Shown: one piece after another, positions 26,819-36,906 of the stretch | Layout: each line of letters begins with the position of its first letter | Numbering within the stretch: the stretch's first letter is position 1 | From: an uncultured Pelagibacteraceae bacterium | GTDB taxonomy: Bacteria > Pseudomonadota > Alphaproteobacteria > Pelagibacterales > Pelagibacteraceae | Direction of reading: 5' to 3' | Assembly: GCA_902604305.1 (NCBI GenBank) | Contig: CACKXS010000001.1 | Location: 43,107-107,106, forward strand | DNA: 64,000 bases | Position numbers and translations under genes: made by a program | The notes under the pieces: model-generated | Told to the model about the DNA's origin: nothing | What the model saw: only the letters and a program-made list of their open reading frames with translations | The model's database searches: none

Positions 26819-27610
26819 CTACAAAACTGAAAAAATAGAATTTTTATCGAGATTTTTTAAAAGTGATTCACCTATTAAAAAGACTTTAATATTTGTTTTA
26901 TTTTTTATTTCTAAAAGCTCAGCTTTATTTTTAATTCCACTCTCGGAAATTAATGGACTACTATGTTTTTCTACAACACTATAAATATCATAAGTTGTAT
27001 TTATTTCAGTCTTTAAAGTTTTGAGGTTTCTATTGTTAATACCAATTAAAGCATCATTAAATTTTAAAGCTCTATTAGCTTCTTCAACAGTATGAACCTC
27101 AACTATTACTGACATATTTAATTTTTTAGCTTCTTCATATAATGAAATAGCCACTTCGTCAGATACACCTGCTAATATAATTAGAATTGCATCAGCTCCA
27201 TAACTTCTTGCAAGATAAACTTGAAATTTATCAACAAAAAAATCTTTACATAATATTGGAAGATTAACTTTTTGTTTTATTTTACTTATATGTAGTAAAT
27301 TTCCTAAAAAAAAATCTTCTTCAGTTAAAACTGACAAACATGTTGCTTTATTTTTATTATATATATCTGCTATATTTACTGGGTTGTAATTTTCAATTAT
27401 TACACCAGCAGATGGACTGGCTTTTTTAATTTCTGCAATAATTGAAATTTTATTTTCATTTTTATTAATTTCTATTTTTTCTTTAAAATTTAAAAAAGAT
27501 TTATTGTTATCAATTTTTTCTTTTAGACTTTCAATTGATATTGATTTTTTTAACAAGTCTATCTTTTTTTTTTTATTTTTAATTATTCTGTCTAATATAT
27601 TTTCAGTCAC
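26819..27610 (-). CDS. trpC: indole-3-glycerol phosphate synthase
   Basis: Ring closure step of tryptophan synthesis, a TIM-barrel enzyme. Family motifs: SIIAEIKKASPSAGVI near 55-70 with the catalytic Lys, LSVLTEEDFFLGNL, PILCKDFFVDKFQ with the second Lys, IGINNRNLKTL near 185, and SESGIKNKAEL near 215. Length 263 aa and not fused to TrpF. Overlaps trpD by 8 bp. It is the last trp gene here; trpF, trpB and trpA must lie elsewhere. Confidence 0.96.
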   Translation of the reverse strand: MTENILDRIIKNKKKKIDLLKKSISIESLKEKIDNNKSFLNFKEKIEINKNENKISIIAEIKKASPSAGVIIENYNPVNIADIYNKNKATCLSVLTEEDFFLGNLLHISKIKQKVNLPILCKDFFVDKFQVYLARSYGADAILIILAGVSDEVAISLYEEAKKLNMSVIVEVHTVEEANRALKFNDALIGINNRNLKTLKTEINTTYDIYSVVEKHSSPLISESGIKNKAELLEIKNKTNIKVFLIGESLLKNLDKNSIFSVL

Positions 27611-28595
27611 TTTGTATTTTTTCTAAATGTTTAAAAGATTTTCCAGATAAAATATGCTCTCTTGCATCAATATATGCATCTTTAAAATTTGAAAATTTTT
27701 CTGATACCATTAGTCCGGCAGCAGCATTTAAGCAAACTGCTTTAGAAAAATCATTATCTTCACCTTTAAATATATTAACCACTTTATCTGCATTGTATAT
27801 TGAATCGTCTCCGAGTAAATTATTCAAGTTTTCAGCATTAACTTCAAGATCATTAGGATCTATCACAATTTCACTAATTTTATTATCTTTTAATTGTATC
27901 ACATTACTTTTTGCATAAGGAGATATTTCATCCAAGCCATCTTCACTATTTACAATCCAAGCAAATTTAATTTTTAGATTTTTTAAACTATTTGCAAATA
28001 TTTTTAACAATTTTTTATGATATACACCAACAACCTGTCTTTCAACGAGTGCAGGACTACTCAGAGGACCAATCATATTAAATATAGTTCTTTTCCCTAT
28101 TTTTTTTCTAGTAGGTCCAACAAATTTCATTGCACTATGATAATTTGGTGCAAACATAAAACCAAAATTATTTGTATTTATTTGTTTTTCTATCTCAAAA
28201 GGTTCAAGATTAATTTTAATATTTAATGCCTCTAATACATCGCCAGATCCACATTTTGATGAAACAGCCTTATTTCCATGTTTAGCAATTTTAATACCCA
28301 TACTAGCTAATAAAAGGGCAGAAGCTGTTGAAATGTTTAGGGTATTCATTCCATCGCCACCTGTGCCACATGTATCAACACAATTTCCAACATTTACTCT
28401 TTTTGATTTTTCTCTTAAAACATAAACACCGCCAGCTATTTCATCGGATACTTCACCCTTTATCGAGAGTAGAGTAAGAAAATTAAATATTTCTTCTTCT
28501 GTAGCCTCTCCGTTCATTAATACATTGAAAGCTGACTTACTTTCTTCAAAAGATAAATCTTTTTTGTTTTTTAGCTTATCTATAAATTGCTTCAT
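27603..28595 (-). CDS. trpD: anthranilate phosphoribosyltransferase
   Basis: Second step of the tryptophan branch: transfers phosphoribose to anthranilate. The PRPP loop DTCGTGGDGMNTLNISTASAL spans about 79-99; other family blocks are KHGNKAVSSKCGSGDVLEAL near 107, FAPNYHSAMKFVGPTRKKIG, and RTIFNMIGPLSSPA. Length 330 aa. It overlaps trpC and follows trpG with a 2-bp gap. Confidence 0.97.
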   Translation of the reverse strand: MKQFIDKLKNKKDLSFEESKSAFNVLMNGEATEEEIFNFLTLLSIKGEVSDEIAGGVYVLREKSKRVNVGNCVDTCGTGGDGMNTLNISTASALLLASMGIKIAKHGNKAVSSKCGSGDVLEALNIKINLEPFEIEKQINTNNFGFMFAPNYHSAMKFVGPTRKKIGKRTIFNMIGPLSSPALVERQVVGVYHKKLLKIFANSLKNLKIKFAWIVNSEDGLDEISPYAKSNVIQLKDNKISEIVIDPNDLEVNAENLNNLLGDDSIYNADKVVNIFKGEDNDFSKAVCLNAAAGLMVSEKFSNFKDAYIDAREHILSGKSFKHLEKIQSD

Positions 28596-28597
28596 TA

Positions 28598-29167
28598 TTA
28601 TTTATAATTAATAAAATTTTTTAATATTTTTATTCCAATACTTGTTTTTATACTTTCTGGATGAAATTGAACTCCATGAATATTATATCTTTTATGCATA
28701 ATTCCCATTATTATACCATCATTTGTTAAAGCAGTTACTTCAAGATTTTTTGACAAAGTTTTTTTATCAATTATTAAACTGTGATATCTGGTTGCCTCAA
28801 AAGTTTTTGGAAGATTTTTTAAAATACCAGTCTTAAAAGATTTAATTTTACTTGTTTTACCATGCATTAATTTATTAGCTTGAATAATTTTAGATCCGAA
28901 AACTTCGCCTATTATTTGATGACCCAAGCAAACACCAAGTATTGGAATTTTATTATATAATTTCTTAACAATTCTTAAACAATTGCCAGACTGTCTTGGG
29001 TTACCAGGACCAGGTGATATAACTATTCTATTATATTTATTTTTAACTATCTCTTTTTCAGTTATTTTATCATTTCTATATACTTCAACTTTCACCTTTA
29101 GAGAAGATAGGTAATGATAAAGATTAAATGTGAAACTATCATAATTATCAATTAATAAAATTTTCAT
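28598..29167 (-). CDS. trpG: anthranilate synthase component II (glutamine amidotransferase)
   Basis: Supplies ammonia from glutamine to TrpE. The class I amidotransferase triad is present: Cys in ILGVCLGHQIIGE near 80, and His-Glu in VQFHPESIKT near 172. The N-terminus ILLIDNYDSFTFNLYHYL is the TrpG/PabA opening, and SPGPGNPRQSG is the oxyanion region. Length 189 aa. TrpG and PabA can be the same protein in small genomes, so it may also serve folate synthesis. Confidence 0.95.
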   Translation of the reverse strand: MKILLIDNYDSFTFNLYHYLSSLKVKVEVYRNDKITEKEIVKNKYNRIVISPGPGNPRQSGNCLRIVKKLYNKIPILGVCLGHQIIGEVFGSKIIQANKLMHGKTSKIKSFKTGILKNLPKTFEATRYHSLIIDKKTLSKNLEVTALTNDGIIMGIMHKRYNIHGVQFHPESIKTSIGIKILKNFINYK

Positions 29168-29169
29168 TT

Positions 29170-30625
29170 TTATTCTAAAGATTTTAATAAAGCTTTAGCT
29201 TTATTTACCGTTTCATTAAATTCATTTATTGGTTTACTATCTGCCACTATACCAGCGCCAGCTTGTACATAAAATTTTTTATTTTTAGAAACTGCAGTTC
29301 TTAAGGCTATACATGTATCAAAATCTCCATTGGCTGAAAAATATCCAATTCCACCTGCATATACTTTTCTTTTTGTATTTTCTAATTCATCAATTATCTC
29401 CATAGCTCTGATTTTTGGAGCACCAGAAACCGTACCAGCTGGAAATCCAGATAAAAGTGTATCAAATTTAGAGAATTTATTATTAAACTTACCAATTACG
29501 TTAGAAACAATATGCATAACATGAGAGTATTTTTCAATTACAAACTTTTCTGTAACTTTTACTGTATTAATTTTAGATACTTTACCCGTGTCATTTCTTC
29601 CAAGATCTAAAAGCATCAGATGTTCTGAAAGTTCTTTTTTATCTTTTAATAGGTCTCTTTCAAAATATTTATCTTCTTTTTTATTTTTTCCTCTAGGTCT
29701 GGTTCCTGCAATTGGTCGTATTGTAATATTATTGTTTCTCAATCTAACTAAAATTTCAGGACTTGCCCCAATAATTTGAAAATCTTCAAAATTAAAAAAA
29801 TACATAAAGGGTGAAGGGTTATTAATTCTAAGTTTTTTATATATTTCTATTGGATTTTTAGTAAGTTTAGATTCAAATCTTTGGCTTAAAACAACCTGAA
29901 AAATATCACCAATTTTAATGTATTTTTTAGCTTTCATAACATTTTGAATAAATTTATTTTTTGAAATATTTGATTTAACTACAATTTTCTCATTAAATTT
30001 AGGTTCAGTTATATTTGAGTTATAATTTGATATAAATATTAAGTTACTAATTTGATTTTCTATCGAATTAAATTTTTTTTTATAATTTCTTATTTTTTCA
30101 TCAGAAAAACAGTTTTCAATATAATAAATTTTTTTGTTTATAGTTGTCGTGAACTATTAATGTTCTGGGTCTTAAAATTCTTACATCTGGTATTTTAAGA
30201 TCGTCAGCACAAGAATTTGGTATTTTCTCTATATATCTTATTACATCGTAAGAGAAATATCCTGATAATAAAGAACTTATTGGTGGAAGACCTTTTGGAA
30301 TTTTGAATTTAAAACTTTCAATTAAATTTTCTATATTTTTTTTTGGATTACCTTTGATTTTAATCTTTTTATTTTCTTTATATATATAGCAATTGTTATT
30401 ATTAAATTCCCAGATTTTGTCAGGATTTCTTCCAAAAATTGTGTATCTTCCCTTAATTACTCCCTTTTCAACTGATTCAAAAACAAAACTATTTTTTTCA
30501 TTTAAAAAATTATTAATTAAATTATTAATTTCTCTTAGTCCATTTGTTTTTGCAGAATAATATATAATTTGATTTATATCTTTTTTGTGGTCTCTAGTAA
30601 ATTTTTTAAGATCAACATTTAACAT
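29170..30625 (-). pseudogene. trpE: anthranilate synthase component I, interrupted by a one-base frameshift
   Basis: The first committed enzyme of tryptophan synthesis is encoded in two frames. The N-terminal part (30625 to about 30130) has the feedback-site region FVFESVEKGVIKGRY and SGYFSYDVIRYIEK; the C-terminal part (about 30135 to 29170) has the chorismate-binding core SGFPAGTVSGAPKIRAMEI and GAGIVADSKP. Both frames cross a run of seven T on the plus strand (seven A on the gene strand) at 30129-30135. Removing one A joins HDNYKQK to IYYIEN and gives a complete 484-aa TrpE with no other lesion. A sequencing or assembly error, transcriptional slippage on the A tract, or a very recent mutation all fit; trpG, trpD and trpC are intact. 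Confidence 0.88.
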
Positions 30626-30632
30626 TATTTAT

Positions 30633-32051
30633 CTAAAATGATTTTTTCATTCTCTCAAGAGTTTTTTCATTTACTTCAATATTGTATTTTTCATTTAATA
30701 AAAAATCATATGAATTATAGAGATTATCCCTTAATTTTATATTTGTTTTATTTGTAAACATTTTATTATCTTTATTGTTTTTATTTAAATTATTTTCATA
30801 AATATTTTTTATATTAATTAAATAAACATTATTGTTATTATCTGATATTAATGAAAAATTATTTAAACCTAGAGAATAAATAAGCTTAACCGAATCCAAA
30901 GCAAAATTATTTGTATCGTTGATTGAATTAATAGTTAAATTTTTTATTGATCCATTAGACAAGTTAGAAAAATCGAGTTGGGTAAATTCTTTTTTTTGTA
31001 TTTTAGTCAATAGATCTTTGTGAATTTCATATTTGTTCATTTGAAATAAATCATTTTTTACATTTTCATAGAAATTTTTGTTTTCCAGACTCGGCAAAAC
31101 TTTTTTTAGATTTTTAATTTCATACAGCAAGAAGAAATCACTTTTATCTACTAAATCTGTAATCTTATTATTTCTTTTTTTATAAATTTCATTTAGTAAA
31201 GGATCATTATTATTTCCAGGATAATATTCTTTAAATATTTTAACTTTTAAGTTATATTTTTTTGATATTTCATTAATATCATTATTGTTAGCTATTAAAT
31301 CATCAATATCATCAATTTTTGAAAAAAAATTTTCAGTAAATTCAGTTTCTCCACTTAAGATTTCGGGAGTTAGCTTAATTATTGAAATATCTATCTTTTC
31401 TACTAAAAATTTTTCTTTGTTATCATTTATATGTTTTTTTAAATCGTCAAAATCAATATTATTTTTATTTATATATATAGAATTTAAATCAATATAATCG
31501 ACTTCTACTTTTTTTAATTGTTCTTTATAAGTTTTATTAATTAAAAAAAAAGGTGATTTGATTCCACCGCTAATATATGTGAATAGTTTTTTTTTTAATT
31601 CATTATCTCTGATATTTTTTTCAAATTCTACAGAAGAAATATTTTTTTCTAATAAAAATTTTTCATATTTTGTTCTTGAAAAATTATTAACTTCATTGAG
31701 AAAAGTCTCTTGTTTTTTAATTTTTTCTGCAAGTATACTATCTGAAAACGAAAAATTTAGTTTATTTATTTCTAAATTAATAAGTGAAATTGAAACTAGT
31801 TGAGTTAAAAGTTGTTCAAGAATATTATTGTTAATATTTTCTTTTATCACATTTGTACTAATCTTTGAGTTGTTAACAAATTCTGCAAAATCTTGTGTCG
31901 AAACATTGTGATTATTTATTTTTGCAATACTGTTTGTATTGCCACCACTAAAAACACTTCCCATTCCCCAAAAAACAAATGGAATTATTATTATACCAAC
32001 CAGAACCCCAGCTAGCTTACCTTTTGAAAAATTTCTTAGTTTATTTAACAT
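30633..32051 (-). CDS. PpiD/SurA-like membrane-anchored periplasmic protein
   Basis: The 472-aa product starts like PpiD: a short cytoplasmic leader (MLNKLRNFSKGKLAG), one membrane helix at about 14-35, then a SurA-N-like chaperone region with the typical IAKINNHNVSTQDFAEFVNN. PpiD anchors in the inner membrane and helps secreted proteins fold. I do not see a convincing parvulin isomerase domain in the C-terminal half, and the protein is shorter than E. coli PpiD (623 aa), so chaperone function without isomerase activity is possible. The place beside tpiA and trpE is conserved in alphaproteobacteria and supports the call. Confidence 0.75.
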   Translation of the reverse strand: MLNKLRNFSKGKLAGVLVGIIIIPFVFWGMGSVFSGGNTNSIAKINNHNVSTQDFAEFVNNSKISTNVIKENINNNILEQLLTQLVSISLINLEINKLNFSFSDSILAEKIKKQETFLNEVNNFSRTKYEKFLLEKNISSVEFEKNIRDNELKKKLFTYISGGIKSPFFLINKTYKEQLKKVEVDYIDLNSIYINKNNIDFDDLKKHINDNKEKFLVEKIDISIIKLTPEILSGETEFTENFFSKIDDIDDLIANNNDINEISKKYNLKVKIFKEYYPGNNNDPLLNEIYKKRNNKITDLVDKSDFFLLYEIKNLKKVLPSLENKNFYENVKNDLFQMNKYEIHKDLLTKIQKKEFTQLDFSNLSNGSIKNLTINSINDTNNFALDSVKLIYSLGLNNFSLISDNNNNVYLINIKNIYENNLNKNNKDNKMFTNKTNIKLRDNLYNSYDFLLNEKYNIEVNEKTLERMKKSF

Positions 32052-32107
32052 TTAGTTTTAATTTTATTGATCTATAAAAAACAAACCTATAAATTAAATT
32101 TAAGTTA

Positions 32108-32857
32108 ATGACAAATAATATGTTTTTTATTGCTAATTGGAAAATGTTTGGTGATTTAAAGTCAATAAATTCTACCAAAAAAGTGATTAAACTTTCTAAA
32201 AATAAAAAATACAAGAGAGCACAAATTATATATTGCCCCCCATATACATTATTGGATAAATTTTTAAAAATAACAAATAATAGTAAAATTAAAATTGGAG
32301 CTCAAAACTGTCATCATTCACAAACTCCTGGGCCATATACTGGTTCGATTAATGCTGGGTTAATAAAATCTATTGGCGCAAAATATGTAATAATAGGACA
32401 TTCTGAAAATAGAGTTTCTGGTGACACTAATCATATTATAAATCTAAAAATTAAATCTGCTATTAAAAATAATTTAAATATTATTTTTTGTATTGGTGAA
32501 ACTTTATTTGAAAAAAAAAATAAAAGAACTAATGCAGTTTTGAAATCTCAAATAAATCAAGGTTTAAAAAATATAAAAAAAAATAAAAATATTATTTTTG
32601 CTTATGAACCAGTTTGGTCTATTGGTACCGGAATAATTCCAAAAGCTGAAAATCTTAAAAAACAAATTTCTATTATTAAAACAATGATTAACAAACACTC
32701 AAAATTGAAAACCCCTAAAATAATCTATGGCGGATCTGTAAATACAAAAAATATTACTGAATTAAAAAAAATTAGTTCAATAAATGGGTTTTTGATAGGT
32801 GGTGCATCTCAAAATGCGAAGAATTTTATTGATATCATAAAAAAAACTATTAATTAA
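32108..32857 (+). CDS. tpiA: triosephosphate isomerase
   Basis: Interconverts dihydroxyacetone phosphate and glyceraldehyde 3-phosphate. N-terminal FFIANWKMFGD carries the catalytic Lys; the catalytic His is in VIIGHSENR, and the catalytic Glu in FAYEPVWSIGTG near 170, followed by YGGSVNTKN near 210 and FLIGGASQ. Length 249 aa with ATG 32108; an ATG four codons later is equally close to the motif. Divergent from the ppiD-like gene across 56 bp, which must hold both promoters. Confidence 0.97.
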   Translation: MTNNMFFIANWKMFGDLKSINSTKKVIKLSKNKKYKRAQIIYCPPYTLLDKFLKITNNSKIKIGAQNCHHSQTPGPYTGSINAGLIKSIGAKYVIIGHSENRVSGDTNHIINLKIKSAIKNNLNIIFCIGETLFEKKNKRTNAVLKSQINQGLKNIKKNKNIIFAYEPVWSIGTGIIPKAENLKKQISIIKTMINKHSKLKTPKIIYGGSVNTKNITELKKISSINGFLIGGASQNAKNFIDIIKKTIN

Positions 32858-32862
32858 ACAGC

Positions 32863-33165
32863 ATGGAAAATATATTATTAATTGTAAACATTATACTTGC
32901 TTTTTTGCTTGTTATATTTGTACTTTTTCAAAAGTCTGAAGGTGGTGCTCTAGGTATAGGTGTATCTCAGGATAATTTTATGTTCTCAAGATCAGCAGGC
33001 AATTTTTTTACAAAAGCCACGGCAATTATTGCAACATTATTCATATTCTGCAGCCTTGCCTTAACAATAGTTTCAAGAGGGGATCTTACTCCAACGACGT
33101 CAGTTTTAGATAAAATTGAAGAAAATTCAAACGAAGCACCAGAAATTCCTGAAAATAGTAATTAG
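32863..33165 (+). CDS. secG: preprotein translocase subunit SecG
   Basis: Small inner-membrane subunit of the SecYEG channel. It has two hydrophobic helices (about 3-23 and 53-73) joined by the conserved loop VLFQKSEGGALGIG near residues 21-34. The acidic, low-complexity tail after residue 80 is common in this family. Length 100 aa. The tpiA-secG-pyrG order is standard in alphaproteobacteria. Confidence 0.93.
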   Translation: MENILLIVNIILAFLLVIFVLFQKSEGGALGIGVSQDNFMFSRSAGNFFTKATAIIATLFIFCSLALTIVSRGDLTPTTSVLDKIEENSNEAPEIPENSN

Positions 33166-33205
33166 TACTTTCCATTTTAAAATATACAAGCTATAAGATA
33201 ATTCC

Positions 33206-34819
33206 ATGGCGCGATATATATTCGTAACTGGCGGCGTGGTTTCATCATTAGGTAAAGGATTGTCATCCGCTTCTTTAGCATATCTTTTAAAATCTCAAGG
33301 TTATAAAGTTAGGATAAGAAAAATGGATCCATATTTAAATGTTGATCCGGGTACAATGAGTCCTTTTCAACATGGAGAAGTTTTTGTAACCAACGATGGG
33401 GCTGAGACAGATTTAGATCTTGGTCATTATGAAAGATTTACAAATATTTCAGCAAAAAAATCTGACAATATTACAACAGGAAAAATTTACAGCGATATAA
33501 TTAAAAAAGAACGTAAAGGTAAATATTTAGGAAAAACTGTTCAAGTTATTCCACATGTAACAGATAGAATAAGAGAATTTATAAAAGGTGATATTACAAA
33601 TGAAGATTTTGTTATCTGTGAAATAGGAGGTACTGTTGGAGATATAGAAAGCTTGCCTTTTGTTGAAGCAATAAGGCAATTTTCAAATGAAGTTGGAAGA
33701 AACAAAAGTTTATTTATTCATTTGACCTTTGTGCCATTTTTAAAATCATCTGACGAAATTAAAACAAAACCAACTCAACATTCTGTTAAAGAATTAAGAA
33801 GCCTCGGTATCCAACCAAATATAATTATTTGTAGATCACAAAAATCTATACCTTTAGATCAAAGAAAAAAAATATCATTATTTTGTAATGTTTCGATTGA
33901 AAACGTAATAGAAACAGTCGATGTAAGAACAATCTATGAGGCTCCAATAAGCTTCTATAATGAGAAATTGGATAAACAAGTTTTAAAATATTTTAAATTA
34001 AAACCAAGAAAAAAAGTTAATTTATTGCCATGGAAAAAAATTACCAAAACCGTTTTAAATACCAATAGAACAGTAAATATTGCAATAATAGGAAAATATG
34101 TAAATTTAAAAGATGCCTACAAATCTTTAGATGAAGCACTGATTCATGGTGGAATTCACAACAATATTAAAGTTAATTTAATTAGAATTGAATCTGACAA
34201 ATTAAAATCTAACCAAATTAAGAAACTTTTAAAAGATGTATCTGGTATATTAATACCAGGCGGTTTTGGCAAAAGAGGAACTGAAGGTAAAATATCAGCC
34301 ATTAATTATGCAAGAAAAAATAAAATTCCTTTTTTAGGTATTTGTTTTGGTATGCAAATGGCAGTGATTGAATTTGCAAGAAATGCTCTAAAAATTAAAA
34401 ACGCAGGATCTAGTGAACTAGATAAAAAATGCAATCCTGTAGTTGGATTATTAAATGAATGGAACAAAAATGGAAAAAAAATAATCGGCACAAATGAAAA
34501 CCTTGGTGGAACTATGAGATTAGGATTATATGAAGCTAAATTAAGACATAATTCATTGATAGAAAGAATCTATAAGTCAAAATCTATATTTGAAAGACAT
34601 AGGCACAGATACGAAGTTAATAATAATTTGAGAAATAAATTTGAAAATAAAGGAATGATTTTTTCTGGAATGTCACCAGATGATAAATTGCCTGAGATTA
34701 TTGAACTAAAAAACCATCCATGGTTCATAGGTGTTCAGTATCATCCCGAATTTAGATCTAGACCTTTGTCCCCACATCCATTATTCTCATCTTTTATCAA
34801 GGCAGCAAAACTCTATTAA
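33206..34819 (+). CDS. pyrG: CTP synthase
   Basis: Converts UTP to CTP using glutamine. The N-terminal synthetase domain starts ARYIFVTGGVVSSLGKGL (P-loop) and contains the substrate site KMDPYLNVDPGTMSPFQHGE. The amidotransferase domain starts near 290, with Cys in FLGICFGMQMAVIEFAR and His-Glu in VQYHPEFRSRP. Length 537 aa. Its stop overlaps the kdsA start by one base. Confidence 0.98.
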   Translation: MARYIFVTGGVVSSLGKGLSSASLAYLLKSQGYKVRIRKMDPYLNVDPGTMSPFQHGEVFVTNDGAETDLDLGHYERFTNISAKKSDNITTGKIYSDIIKKERKGKYLGKTVQVIPHVTDRIREFIKGDITNEDFVICEIGGTVGDIESLPFVEAIRQFSNEVGRNKSLFIHLTFVPFLKSSDEIKTKPTQHSVKELRSLGIQPNIIICRSQKSIPLDQRKKISLFCNVSIENVIETVDVRTIYEAPISFYNEKLDKQVLKYFKLKPRKKVNLLPWKKITKTVLNTNRTVNIAIIGKYVNLKDAYKSLDEALIHGGIHNNIKVNLIRIESDKLKSNQIKKLLKDVSGILIPGGFGKRGTEGKISAINYARKNKIPFLGICFGMQMAVIEFARNALKIKNAGSSELDKKCNPVVGLLNEWNKNGKKIIGTNENLGGTMRLGLYEAKLRHNSLIERIYKSKSIFERHRHRYEVNNNLRNKFENKGMIFSGMSPDDKLPEIIELKNHPWFIGVQYHPEFRSRPLSPHPLFSSFIKAAKLY

Positions 34820-35643
34820 TGTTAAATAAGATAGTTAAATGTAATAATTTTGAGATAGCTAATAATAAAAAAATATCCTTAATTTCTGGTCCATGTCAAC
34901 TTGAAAGTGAACAACATGCAATGGATATTGCGGGAAAAATTAAAGAAATTGCAGCAAAATTTAAAATTGGATTTATATATAAAACTTCATTTGATAAAGC
35001 CAACAGAACTAGTCTTAAAGGTCAAAGAGGTGCAGGTCTTGACGCTTCATTGCCAGTTTTTGATAAAATTAAAAAAGAATTAAATATCCCAGTATTAACT
35101 GATGTACACAATGTAGAGCAATGTTCCATTGTATCAAATCATGTTGATGTTTTACAAATACCAGCATTTTTATGTAGACAAACTGATTTATTAATTGCGG
35201 CAGCTAAAACAAAAAAAATTGTTAATGTTAAAAAAGGTCAATTTTTAGCACCATGGGACATGGTAAATGTAACAAAAAAAATTTCTGAATCTGGAAATGA
35301 AAATATTCTTGTAACTGAAAGAGGAGCTAGTTTTGGTTACAACACTTTAATTTCTGATATGAGATCAATACCTATAATGTCAAAAAATGGATATCCAATA
35401 GTTTTTGATGGAACTCATTCTGTTCAACAGCCTGGAGGCCTTGGTGAAAAAAGTGGAGGCCAAAGAGAATTTGTTGAATATTTGTCTAGAGCAGCTACAG
35501 CTGTGGGTATAGCTGCAATTTTTTTAGAAACTCATCAAGATCCAGATAATGCACCTTCAGATGGACCAAACATGGTTCCATTAAATGATTTAGAAAATTT
35601 ACTCTCAAAAATAGTTGACATAGACAACTTAATTAAAAAATAA
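34819..35643 (+). CDS. kdsA: 3-deoxy-8-phosphooctulonate synthase
   Basis: Condenses PEP with arabinose 5-phosphate to give Kdo 8-phosphate for lipopolysaccharide. Family blocks: LISGPCQLESEQHAMDIA near 20-37, YKTSFDKANRTSLKGQRG near 54, TDVHNVEQC, and QIPAFLCRQTDLL. Length 274 aa. Overlaps pyrG by one base, with eno 3 bp downstream; the PEP made by enolase is its substrate. It complements the lipid A genes at 20462-24656. Confidence 0.97.
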   Translation: MLNKIVKCNNFEIANNKKISLISGPCQLESEQHAMDIAGKIKEIAAKFKIGFIYKTSFDKANRTSLKGQRGAGLDASLPVFDKIKKELNIPVLTDVHNVEQCSIVSNHVDVLQIPAFLCRQTDLLIAAAKTKKIVNVKKGQFLAPWDMVNVTKKISESGNENILVTERGASFGYNTLISDMRSIPIMSKNGYPIVFDGTHSVQQPGGLGEKSGGQREFVEYLSRAATAVGIAAIFLETHQDPDNAPSDGPNMVPLNDLENLLSKIVDIDNLIKK

Positions 35644-35646
35644 AAG

Positions 35647-36906
35647 ATGAGCAAAATAACTAAAGTCATAGCTAGACAAGTTTATGATAGCAGGGGAAAC
35701 CCTACTATCGAGGCAGAAGTTTTTGCAAATAATATGAGAGCAAGAGCCATTTGTCCTTCAGGTGCTTCAACAGGCTCTCATGAAGCATATGAAAAAAGAG
35801 ATGTATCAAATAAAAAATACTTAGGAAAAAGTGTTTTAAAACCCGTTGAATTAATTAATAAAATTATTTCAAAAAAACTAAAAAATCAAAATATACATAA
35901 TCAAGAAAAAATCGATCATATTTTAATTCAAACTGATGGAACTAAACAAAAAAAGAAATTTGGAGCTAATTCTTTGTTAGCAGTTTCTATGGCAGTAAAA
36001 AAGCTGTCGGCAAGAATTAAAAAAATTCCTCTTCATGAAACTTTTTTAGTTAAGAAAAATTTCAAATTACCATTTCCTTTAATGAATGTAATCAATGGAG
36101 GAGCACATGCAAATAATGGACTTAGAATACAAGAATTTATGATTAGACCTGATAAAGCAAAATCTATAACTGAGGCAATAAGAATGTGTTTTTTAGTAAT
36201 TAATAATTTAAAAACTATAATTAAACAAAGAGGAGAATCAACATCAGTAGGGGACGAAGGTGGTTTTGCACCTATGATAAATGAAAATGAAGATGCTTTA
36301 AAATTGATAGTAAAATCAATACAAAGATCAGGCTTTAAAAATGGAAAAGACATATCAATCTGTTTAGATGTTGCAGCAAATGAACTTTTTAGAAATAAAA
36401 AATATTCAATTCATTCTAAGAAATTTATAAATACAGATAAGACTATCAATAAATATTTTAAATTAATCAGAAAATATAAAATTAAATCCATAGAAGATCC
36501 TTTTGCTGAGGATGATTGGTTATCATGGAATAAATTTATGAAAAAAATTAGCAAAAAAACACAAATTGTTGGTGATGATTTGTACGTAACCAATTTAGAA
36601 AGACTAAAAATTGGCTTTTTAAATAAATCTTCGAATGCAATATTAATAAAACTTAATCAAATAGGCACTGTTACTGAAACATTAGAGGTTATTAAGTTTG
36701 CACAATTAATTGGTTTTAATACTATAATATCACATAGATCAGGAGAAAGTGAAGATACATTCATTTCAGATTTGGCGGTAGGAACGAACTCCAATCAAAT
36801 AAAAACTGGATCTTTAGCACGCTCCGAAAGAGTAGCCAAATATAATCAGCTAATAAGAATTGAAGAGAAACTTGGAAAATCTGCAAAAATGAATAAAATT
36901 GTATAA
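35647..36906 (+). CDS. eno: enolase
   Basis: Glycolytic/gluconeogenic enzyme, 2-phosphoglycerate to PEP. Opens with ARQVYDSRGNPTIEAEVF; catalytic and metal residues are in SVGDEGGFAP near 200, SIEDPFAEDDW near 283, GDDLYVTN near 310, and the Lys in ILIKLNQIGT near 336; SHRSGESED follows. Length 419 aa, about ten residues shorter than E. coli. Followed by the small ftsB-like gene with one-base overlap. Confidence 0.98.
   Translation: MSKITKVIARQVYDSRGNPTIEAEVFANNMRARAICPSGASTGSHEAYEKRDVSNKKYLGKSVLKPVELINKIISKKLKNQNIHNQEKIDHILIQTDGTKQKKKFGANSLLAVSMAVKKLSARIKKIPLHETFLVKKNFKLPFPLMNVINGGAHANNGLRIQEFMIRPDKAKSITEAIRMCFLVINNLKTIIKQRGESTSVGDEGGFAPMINENEDALKLIVKSIQRSGFKNGKDISICLDVAANELFRNKKYSIHSKKFINTDKTINKYFKLIRKYKIKSIEDPFAEDDWLSWNKFMKKISKKTQIVGDDLYVTNLERLKIGFLNKSSNAILIKLNQIGTVTETLEVIKFAQLIGFNTIISHRSGESEDTFISDLAVGTNSNQIKTGSLARSERVAKYNQLIRIEEKLGKSAKMNKIV

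Noticed and set aside
29170-29937. Reading the C-terminal trpE part as a separate short gene starting at MKAKKYIKIGD
   Set aside because: The frame stays open and homologous to TrpE upstream of that ATG up to the A tract, so the ATG is internal. One gene with a frameshift explains it better.
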